Positions 58,009 through 64,000 of a stretch of 64,000 nt of DNA are shown here, piece by piece; the stretch's first letter is position 1; every line of letters starts with the position of its first letter. Origin of the DNA: Pyrobaculum islandicum DSM 4184 (GTDB taxonomy: Archaea > Thermoproteota > Thermoprotei > Thermoproteales > Thermoproteaceae); contig NC_008701.1 in the NCBI RefSeq assembly GCF_000015205.1, forward strand, positions 1,739,436 through 1,803,435, in the 5' to 3' direction. The position numbers and the translations under genes were made by a program. The notes under the pieces were generated by a model. It made no database searches. It was not told where the DNA came from and saw nothing but the letters and a program-made list of their open reading frames with translations.

Positions 58009-58554
58009 ATGAGACAAGTGTCTAGTGCTGGGATGTATTTCTTCTTAGGCAGATTAATTCTCAAGGAGCTTGAGCCGAGCGAGTTACCCCTGGTGGAGAA
58101 AGTCGCCGCCGAGCTTCCAGAGCCCTATAGAAGCGCTATGTTAGGCGAGTTGAAAAAAGAGGACGCTTACCTCAGGCTGAGGGTGGATTATACCAAGACC
58201 TTTATCCAGTATGTCCACCCCTACGAGTCTGTCTTTAGAGACCCCTCTGGTTTGCTCTGTACAGATATATCAAGTGAGGTGATGAGGTTCTATAGGAAGA
58301 TGGGCTACGAGCCCGACCTCAGGGAGGCTAGGGTGAGATGTGGAGATCACCTAGGCCTAGAGCTGGCCTTCGTTGGAATACTCCTGGAGGGGGGTAAGAC
58401 GGCTGAAGCCCTCCAGTTTCTAGAACAGCACCTACTTAAGTGGGGGCCTCTCGCCGGGATCGCCATTAGAGAGACCGCCTCTACCCCCTTCTACTCGGCG
58501 GTGGGAGATCTCGTCGTGAAGTTCCTACTTGAGGACTATGAAAATCTACGCTGA
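58009..58554 (+). CDS. TorD/DmsD-family molybdoenzyme chaperone (181 aa)
   Basis: Cytosolic chaperone that binds the Tat signal of a molybdoenzyme catalytic subunit. The family pattern is visible: VDYTKTFIQYVHPYESVFRD, a central LLCTDISSEVMRFYRKMGY and CGDHLGLELAFVGILL. The protein is all-helical and of normal size. First gene of a plus-strand cluster that continues to the right edge. Its last 17 bp overlap the following ferredoxin gene. Confidence 0.85.
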   Translation: MRQVSSAGMYFFLGRLILKELEPSELPLVEKVAAELPEPYRSAMLGELKKEDAYLRLRVDYTKTFIQYVHPYESVFRDPSGLLCTDISSEVMRFYRKMGYEPDLREARVRCGDHLGLELAFVGILLEGGKTAEALQFLEQHLLKWGPLAGIAIRETASTPFYSAVGDLVVKFLLEDYENLR

Positions 58555-59395
58555 CTTCGGCAGGTGCGTCAGGAGCTTCTGGACAAGTGCAAGCTGTAGA
58601 AAATGCGTCGATGCGTGTCCCGCGGGCGCGCTCTACGTCGACGGGAGGTGGGTAAAGGCCGAGCCAAGCCTCTGTGTTGGCTGTGGCGTCTGCATGTCTG
58701 CATGTCCCACCGGCGTCTTCACAGCCCAGCTGGGGCCATATATCAGCTGTAGAGAGGGCGGCGTCTGTATAAACGGCCTAAGGGCGGAGGACTACGTGAA
58801 GCTGGTGGAGAAATACGGCGAGATTACGGTAGACGCCAGATGCGACGACTGTAGCCTCAGGGGTAGGGGGCTAGAGGAGCTGGAGAAGGCAATCAAGGCG
58901 GGTCTAAAAATTAGGGTTATCAGAGGCCGCGGCGGCGACATAGGCAGAAGGATGCTCCTCCGGAGGGGCCTCGCCAAGCTCGCCGGCGGCGATAATCTAC
59001 TTGAGGTGAAGAGGGGCCCGCCCCGGCGTATCTCTTACGACAGAGAGAAGGCGGTGGAGCTAGGCCTGGTCAACCCCAGGAGGCCAGTTATCGACATGGA
59101 GAAATGCACAGCCTGCTTCCTATGCGCCGGCGTGTGTCCAACTCAAGCCATTGAGGTAGACGAGGACGAAGTTATGCTAAAAGTAGATAGCTACAAATGC
59201 GCGGAGTGCGGCCTCTGCGCCGAGGCTTGTCCAGAAGGCGCGATCAAGCTCGTGGAGGGGGGAGAGCCCGTGGAGACCTACCTATTCGAAGTGGAGCAGT
59301 GCCCCAACTGCGGTACGGTGTATCCCAAGAAGAGGGGCGTGTGTCCTGTGTGTGGAGTTGGGAGAGAACTGATTAGGGAAGTGTATGGAGTGTAG
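58538..59395 (+). CDS. polyferredoxin with four [4Fe-4S] motifs and a zinc ribbon (285 aa)
   Basis: Starts at ATG 58538 (MKIYADFGRCV), overlapping the chaperone gene. Cluster motifs: CRKCVDACPAG and CVGCGVCMSACPT near the N-terminus; CTACFLCAGVCPTQ and CAECGLCAEACPEG in the second half. A C-terminal zinc ribbon CPNCGTVYPKKRG with CPVCGVG follows. A middle domain (PYISCREGGVCINGL) lies between the two pairs. It may hand electrons in the molybdoenzyme pathway. Overlaps the next gene by 11 bp. Confidence 0.8.
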   Translation: MKIYADFGRCVRSFWTSASCRKCVDACPAGALYVDGRWVKAEPSLCVGCGVCMSACPTGVFTAQLGPYISCREGGVCINGLRAEDYVKLVEKYGEITVDARCDDCSLRGRGLEELEKAIKAGLKIRVIRGRGGDIGRRMLLRRGLAKLAGGDNLLEVKRGPPRRISYDREKAVELGLVNPRRPVIDMEKCTACFLCAGVCPTQAIEVDEDEVMLKVDSYKCAECGLCAEACPEGAIKLVEGGEPVETYLFEVEQCPNCGTVYPKKRGVCPVCGVGRELIREVYGV

Positions 59396-61148
59396 CTACT
59401 GGCCCAGGCCCGTTGACCGGGAGGTGCTGGCAGATCTAGAGCAGAGGAGGCCCGGCGCGTTGTTAGGGCCGAGGAGATCCGGCGTTTCTACAACGGCAAA
59501 GAGACTAGCTAATATCGCAGGGGTGGAAGTTGGCGAGGATTTAAAATGCGGTTCTTACGCTGTCGTAGAAGTCTCTCTTGCAGAGGTTGAGAGGGCCGTC
59601 GAGTGTGGCGCTTTTGCAGTAGCCACAGGGCCGCTTGCAGAGGTGATGGAGGTGGCTGGGAGGGTTGGGGCCTACATTATGCCGCCGATGAGCAAGGCGG
59701 AACTGCTGGAGTTTCTCGCAACGTTCGGCCAAACGACTGACCCAGACGTCGCCGAAGACTTGATATACGTCACAGGCGGCTACCCCGAGGCCCTTTGCGC
59801 CGCCCTCGAGAAGTTGAACTACCCTGGGAAAATTACAAAAAGACACATTGAAGAGCTGGGCTTGAAGCCGCGGTGGTTCTTAGAAGCTGTGGAGTCCTTC
59901 GGGCCCGACTTTATAAAGGGCGCAATCCTCGGCTACCTCTCGGAGGAGGAGCTAAAGCAACTCGGCATTAGGCCGGGAGTGTGGTTCGAGAAGCGGGGAG
60001 ACATATATGTACTTAGGTTGCCGTGGCTTCAGTTTTTTGCCGTGAAGTACGACCCGGAGCTGGCCAAGGGGCTTCTAGAGGAGGCGCTGAAGATCGTCAA
60101 CGACCCCGTCCGCCGGCTCTACTACGAGGCGTTGCTCTGGAGGCTGGGGGTCGATAAATACTTGGAAGACAGTGCAAAATACGTTGACGCCCTCTTCCAA
60201 GCCCCACCGCAACTGGCGGCTGACCTAGCTATTTACTTTCTAGAAAGTCGGGCCGGCGGGAGGAGAGCTGAGGCGAAGGCGATTCTAGCCCTAAGCGAGG
60301 CTATGCGGTATTTAGAATTCACCACAGCCGACGTCGTATATCTCGCCAGAAGGGCCGCCGCATTGGCGCCGGCGGAGGAGGCCTACCGCGCCCTCTATAA
60401 CCTGGGAGCCCTCCTCCTGGGCCGGGGGAAGTACAGAGAGGCGGAGTCCGTCCTCTCGATAGTTGAGGACCTACTCTTCAAGCTGGAGGGCGAAGACTGG
60501 ATAAGGGCAAAGAGAGTCCTCCACCTCCTCCTCGCCTATAGAGAGGCTCTGTTAGGCAACTGGAAGGAGGTAAAGCGCCTCCTTGAGGAGGAGTACGCGG
60601 CTCTCCGCCTGGAGAGGAGCTTTGAAGACGTGGTGAAGCTAAACCTGGGCTGGGCCTACATCATGCTTGGGGAGTTCAAGGCGGCGCGGGAAATACTGAG
60701 GAAGTACAAGAGCTTCCAAACTGCGGCGTTGTTCTTCCTAACGTCGAAGAAGGCCGCTGCAGTTAGGGAGTACGCCAGGAAGGCGGGGGCGGACGTAATC
60801 GCAACGCTGGCTGGCCTAGCCGCGGGCTTAGACGTCAGAGGCGAGCTGGAGAAACTAGATATCAGGCCGGAGCTGAAGACGTTGTTGAAGCTGTTGGCCG
60901 AGGGGGCGGAGCCGAAGGCGCTCGCCTCTGTAGCCTCTAGGATAGACCCGATGGACAAGCTGACGCTGTTTTACCACGCGGTAGAGGCATATCTCCTCTT
61001 GAGATGGGGCGCCGCGAGGAGGGAGGAGGTGCTGGAGTTCTACGAGAGGCTGAAAAACGCAGTTGGCCAAGCCGGAATCCCCGGCGCGGCGCGGTTTATG
61101 AAGCCGGAGCTCCCCTCTCTAGCGAGGCTGGCTGTATTCTTTCTTTAG
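59385..61148 (+). CDS. TPR-like protein with a broken P-loop (587 aa)
   Basis: The N-terminal region has a P-loop-like LLGPRRSGVSTTAKRLAN in which the usual Lys before Ser/Thr is Val, so ATP binding is doubtful. The middle and C-terminal parts contain several helical pairs with tetratricopeptide character (LYNLGALLLGRGKYREAESV, LNLGWAYIMLGEFKAAREIL). This is the layout of STAND-like proteins. ATG 59385 overlaps the polyferredoxin stop. Its link to the molybdoenzyme cluster is only positional. A convergent gene overlaps its 3' end by 30 bp. Confidence 0.75.
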   Translation: MECSYWPRPVDREVLADLEQRRPGALLGPRRSGVSTTAKRLANIAGVEVGEDLKCGSYAVVEVSLAEVERAVECGAFAVATGPLAEVMEVAGRVGAYIMPPMSKAELLEFLATFGQTTDPDVAEDLIYVTGGYPEALCAALEKLNYPGKITKRHIEELGLKPRWFLEAVESFGPDFIKGAILGYLSEEELKQLGIRPGVWFEKRGDIYVLRLPWLQFFAVKYDPELAKGLLEEALKIVNDPVRRLYYEALLWRLGVDKYLEDSAKYVDALFQAPPQLAADLAIYFLESRAGGRRAEAKAILALSEAMRYLEFTTADVVYLARRAAALAPAEEAYRALYNLGALLLGRGKYREAESVLSIVEDLLFKLEGEDWIRAKRVLHLLLAYREALLGNWKEVKRLLEEEYAALRLERSFEDVVKLNLGWAYIMLGEFKAAREILRKYKSFQTAALFFLTSKKAAAVREYARKAGADVIATLAGLAAGLDVRGELEKLDIRPELKTLLKLLAEGAEPKALASVASRIDPMDKLTLFYHAVEAYLLLRWGAARREEVLEFYERLKNAVGQAGIPGAARFMKPELPSLARLAVFFL

Positions 61149-61547
61149 CCTTAGAAAGCCTTGGTAGATCCTGGCAGTCTCCCTAATCCTCTTCTTCAGC
61201 TCCTCAACCCTCTCAAGACTCCACCTGAGGTACTCGCCGGCCCTTGGATACCTGTTTACGTAGGTGGCCACCTCCCTCGCCCTTTCGTCTATGAGCTTAG
61301 TTAACTCCTCTAGAAACGCATCTAGCTTCTCCATGTCGAGAGCCGCCTTCATGACCTCCTCGAAAAACCACTGCCTATCGTTACGAGGCATGGCCGGCAC
61401 GCCGAGAGATTCGGCGATCTCCAAAACGTCGGGCACCGAGATGTAGAACCCCACCTTAGCCGGCGTAGAGAGAAGCCTAGCCAACTGCCTAATTGCCACA
61501 AGCACGCCGTAGCCTTGTACATACAGCTTCTTTTCATCGAGACTCAC
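61119..61547 (-). CDS. hypothetical helical protein (142 aa)
   Basis: Mostly helical with two coiled segments (DAFLEELTKLIDERAREVAT and LERVEELKKRIRETARIYQG). A central MPRNDRQWFFEEVMKAAL may be a functional loop. I start at GTG 61547 because a TATA-like AGTTTATA (61566-61573) is 23 nt upstream; the TTG at 61553 is also in frame. It is convergent with the TPR gene and divergent from the Fe-S subunit. No family recognised. Confidence 0.6.
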   Translation of the reverse strand: MSLDEKKLYVQGYGVLVAIRQLARLLSTPAKVGFYISVPDVLEIAESLGVPAMPRNDRQWFFEEVMKAALDMEKLDAFLEELTKLIDERAREVATYVNRYPRAGEYLRWSLERVEELKKRIRETARIYQGFLRLKKEYSQPR

Positions 61548-61632
61548 CCACAATGTTCTATCTCTAGTTTATAGACCTTGCTACACCGGACGTGGGAAAT
61601 TTGCAATATAAAACCTTGGCAGTAAAGGGGAT

Positions 61633-62520
61633 ATGCCTAAACTCGCGATGGCCACGATTGAGGACCTCTGTATGCTATGTTGGGCGTGCGTCGCGGCGTG
61701 TAAGCAAGAGTTCGACGTGCCACTTGGAAAATGGAGGCTGTTTATAACGGAGTATTACGCCGGCGAGTATCCAAACGTCGTTGGCTACATACTCCATCTG
61801 CCCCAGTGTAACCACTGTGAAAACGCCCCATGCGTCAACTCGTGCCCCACCGGCGCTCTTAGACACAACCCAGAGACGGGCATAGTCCAGCTGGACAAAG
61901 ACCTCTGCATCGGCTGTAGGGCGTGCACCAGGGCGTGTCCCTACAACGCCGTTTATATAGACCCCCGTACGAACAAGGCAGACAAGTGCACCTTCTGCGA
62001 GCACTTGGTCTACTCGGGCCTCCTCCCCGCCTGCGTCGCGGCGTGTCCCACGGGAGCCCGCATATTTGGAGACATCGAAGACCCCAACTCCCTCATTGGG
62101 AAGCTCTACAGAGAGGGGAGGATTAAGCCAGTGGGCAAGGTGGCGGAGGTGGTAAAGCCAAGGCTCTTCTTCGCGCCGTTTGGAGCAGAAAGGCCCATAA
62201 ACACAGACGCCGGCGCGTTTAAGAAAGTGGTCACAGCCGAGGCCAGCAACAGAGCTCTTGTCGACACCGTCGTTGACCTCAGCACTTGGAACCCAAACGC
62301 AGACCCTGCGCTACAGCCCGGCGCACACCCCGAGTGGTCTCCTGAGCCAAACGCGCTGGGGCTCTGGAAGCAGTACAGACCGACGAAGGACCCCTCAACT
62401 GCGGAGCTGAGCAACATAGTTAGGGATACCCGCCAGGCGTTGGTATACGCGGCCATTGCGCTGTTGGTAATCGCCGGCGCGGGCGCGGTATGGACAGGGC
62501 TAATAAAGCCGGCGCACTAG
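61633..62520 (+). CDS. Fe-S electron-transfer subunit of a molybdoenzyme (DmsB/NrfC-like, 295 aa)
   Basis: Four cluster motifs in the DmsB/NrfC order: CMLCWACVAACKQ, CNHCENAPCVNSCPT, CIGCRACTRACPYNA and CTFCEHLVYSGLLPACVAACP. A C-terminal hydrophobic helix (ALVYAAIALLVIAGAGAVWTG) would anchor it in the membrane. TATA box CAATATAAAA (about 61602-61611) is 25 nt from ATG 61633. The next gene begins 5 bp after its stop. Carries electrons between the membrane cytochrome b and the molybdopterin subunit. Confidence 0.9.
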   Translation: MPKLAMATIEDLCMLCWACVAACKQEFDVPLGKWRLFITEYYAGEYPNVVGYILHLPQCNHCENAPCVNSCPTGALRHNPETGIVQLDKDLCIGCRACTRACPYNAVYIDPRTNKADKCTFCEHLVYSGLLPACVAACPTGARIFGDIEDPNSLIGKLYREGRIKPVGKVAEVVKPRLFFAPFGAERPINTDAGAFKKVVTAEASNRALVDTVVDLSTWNPNADPALQPGAHPEWSPEPNALGLWKQYRPTKDPSTAELSNIVRDTRQALVYAAIALLVIAGAGAVWTGLIKPAH

Positions 62521-62524
62521 GGCT

Positions 62525-63247
62525 ATGAGGCCGTTGATAAAGACCGAGGGGGGCAAGGAATACGTCCTTAGGTTTAAGCCCGCTACGCAGATTGCACATT
62601 TGTTCCTACTCGTGGGCATGACCATCAGCTTCATAACGGGGCTCCCCATGTTCTTTAAATTCGGCGAGGTCAACATATTCGAGGGACTTGGGGTGGCGCT
62701 CGGCCTGCCGGCGCCGCACACCTCCAGCCAGCTGATAAGCATACTCCACGACTGGGTTGGGCCAATACTAATGTTCATAGGAGTGTTAATAGTCCTGGCC
62801 GCCTCAGACAAGAGGGCTGGGCTTAGGGAAATCACGAAGTTCGGCGAGGCGCTCCGCGTGTTTAAGGAAGTCGCCGAGTACAGGCTCGGCCGTAGAAAGG
62901 AGTATCCGCCTACGCCGTTTTACCACCCGTTCCAAGTTATGTGGGTGTGGGGCACGATCATAGGGTTGCTCCTCCTGGGCGTATCCGGGCTGTTCCTGGT
63001 GGTGGAGAAGTGGTTCTATATGCAGATCCTCCCGCCTTGGTGGAGGGGCTTCATGTCGCTGTTGCACATATTCGGCGCATTCATTTTCTTTGCCGCACTC
63101 CCCATACACTTCCTCATGGCGATCTTCCCCACCAACTGGCCGATGCTTAAGTCGCAGTTGTTGGCGAAAGGCTATGTGCCGATCGAGTGGTGGATGGCGC
63201 ACCACAAGGCGTATGTGGAAGAGGTGAAGAAGAGGGGTGGGCCATGA
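62525..63247 (+). CDS. membrane cytochrome b subunit of a molybdoenzyme (FdhI/PsrC-like, 240 aa)
   Basis: Four to five hydrophobic helices with conserved His in the positions of cytochrome b561/FdnI-like subunits (QIAHLFLLVGMTISFITG, ISILHDWVGPILMFIG, FMSLLHIFGAFIFFAALPIH). It would bind heme b and exchange electrons with quinone. The stop overlaps the start of the catalytic gene (ATGA, 63244-63247), so they are translationally coupled. Confidence 0.82.
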   Translation: MRPLIKTEGGKEYVLRFKPATQIAHLFLLVGMTISFITGLPMFFKFGEVNIFEGLGVALGLPAPHTSSQLISILHDWVGPILMFIGVLIVLAASDKRAGLREITKFGEALRVFKEVAEYRLGRRKEYPPTPFYHPFQVMWVWGTIIGLLLLGVSGLFLVVEKWFYMQILPPWWRGFMSLLHIFGAFIFFAALPIHFLMAIFPTNWPMLKSQLLAKGYVPIEWWMAHHKAYVEEVKKRGGP

Positions 63248-64000
63248 CGGAGGCGGTTCTCTCAAGGAGAGATTTCCTAAAGGCGAGCGCCGCAGCGATG
63301 GCGGTGGGGATCGCCGCCGGCGCCTTTGTAAAAGCTCAGCTCTACAGCGAGGTGGAGCAGGACCAGAACTGGTGGAGCGGCGCCACCGGCAAGTTCAAGG
63401 GGTACCCAACCCTCTACCGCGTCCCGCCCACTGGCGGGGTGAAGGAGGTGGGCGGCTCCTTCGAGGTGAGCACCCCCGACGGGCTGAAGACCATATCCCT
63501 GAAGTGGTGGGAGAACTGGATAGACTGGCGGGAGTACGACGCAAAGGCGTGGCCTAAGCCCAGGGAGAGGAGGTACTTCATAGCCACCGGCGGAGTCTGT
63601 GGCGGGTGCGAGGTGAGTTGCCACTTCGTGGTGTGGATAGACAAAGACACGAAACTGGCTCGGAAGGTAATGGTCAACCCGCTCAACAAGAGCAACTGGG
63701 GGCTCTGCGTGCGCGGCCAGAGCGCCGCCGCCGCGGCGGCCCACCCAGACAGAATAGTGTATATACTGAGCAAGATAGACCCCAAGACGGGCAAGAGGGT
63801 AGGCGCCAGAGGCGACGACAACTTCGTTAGGGTGACCTACGACGAGTCTCTCGAAATCGTGTCTGACTACTACGCCAAAGCCTTCTACGAGTACTTCGTC
63901 GAGGGCAACCCCATAGGCTCGACGAGGTTGCACTGGCACGAGGGCAGACCTCTACAGACCGGCTACTTCACCCACCACCCCTGGGTTAAAGACTGGGAGC
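63244..64000 (+). CDS. Tat-exported molybdopterin oxidoreductase catalytic subunit, partial
   Basis: Runs off the right edge; 252 codons are visible from ATG 63244. It opens with a twin-arginine signal, VLSRRDFLKASAAAMAVG, so the mature protein works outside the membrane. A [4Fe-4S] motif GGVCGGCEVSCHFVVW with Cys in GLCVRGQ lies at about residue 118-160, as in DMSO-reductase-family enzymes. The substrate (polysulfide, thiosulfate, tetrathionate, arsenate or another) cannot be decided from this portion. It is the last gene of the cluster beginning at 58009. Confidence 0.88.
   Translation, partial: MTEAVLSRRDFLKASAAAMAVGIAAGAFVKAQLYSEVEQDQNWWSGATGKFKGYPTLYRVPPTGGVKEVGGSFEVSTPDGLKTISLKWWENWIDWREYDAKAWPKPRERRYFIATGGVCGGCEVSCHFVVWIDKDTKLARKVMVNPLNKSNWGLCVRGQSAAAAAAHPDRIVYILSKIDPKTGKRVGARGDDNFVRVTYDESLEIVSDYYAKAFYEYFVEGNPIGSTRLHWHEGRPLQTGYFTHHPWVKDWE

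Noticed and set aside
1-64000. tRNA or rRNA genes
   Set aside because: No T-loop GGTTCGAATCC-type sequence in a proper cloverleaf context and no rRNA-like sequence was found. GTTCGAAT at 4931-4938 belongs to the operator-like array.

Overview
This window comes from a hyperthermophilic crenarchaeon of the Thermoproteales, very probably a Pyrobaculum. The grounds are two PaREP1-type proteins (a family named in Pyrobaculum aerophilum), a 25-nt CRISPR repeat of the Pyrobaculum type, an archaeal EF-2, a stand-alone QueF-like archaeosine amidotransferase, a DsrC/DsrMK-like set, and gene starts that almost all lie 23-26 nt downstream of a TATA box (leaderless mRNAs), often at GTG codons. I used that TATA spacing to choose many starts, so several genes are shorter than their longest open frame.

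Layout. Bases 1-22 kb are an accessory, defence-like island. It holds a three-gene minus-strand operon (winged-helix regulator, helical protein, nuclease-like protein) with an operator-like array before a divergent gene. It continues with a frameshifted cas6, PaREP1/HEPN-like genes, a Panacea-like/nuclease-like pair, an AAA ATPase with a small nuclease-like partner, and an McrBC restriction system. It ends with a CRISPR array of 35 identical repeats (34 spacers) plus two decayed repeats at the trailer end, its leader, and another ATPase. The island also carries remnants of transposase-like and winged-helix genes. From 25.0 to 27.1 kb an SMC-like ATPase and a TOPRIM-like protein flank a structured non-coding element. 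A second copy of that element lies at 55.8 kb in the opposite orientation, cut by the end of a decayed IS200/IS605-type (TnpB) transposon.

Bases 27-52 kb are mostly housekeeping and transport: an M16 peptidase, a metal or cobalamin-type ABC transporter, EF-2, a thiamine-type ABC transporter, a compact DsrK/DsrM/DsrC set, acyl-CoA dehydrogenase, dihydroorotase, a KaiC/RadA-like ATPase, a GH13 glycosidase, QueF-L, an ABC-2 exporter, an NAD-kinase-like protein fused to a winged helix, two MFS permeases and two tandem TenA proteins. The thiamine transporter and the TenA pair suggest thiamine or pyrimidine salvage.

Bases 52.7-57.9 kb are accessory again: two convergent coiled-coil nuclease-like genes that share a 591-bp inverted repeat, the TnpB remnant, a retropepsin-like protein and a winged-helix pair. 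From 58.0 kb to the right edge there is a respiratory molybdoenzyme cluster: TorD-like chaperone, polyferredoxin, a TPR protein with a broken P-loop, an Fe-S subunit, a cytochrome b-type membrane subunit and the start of a Tat-exported catalytic subunit. No tRNA or rRNA gene was recognised.
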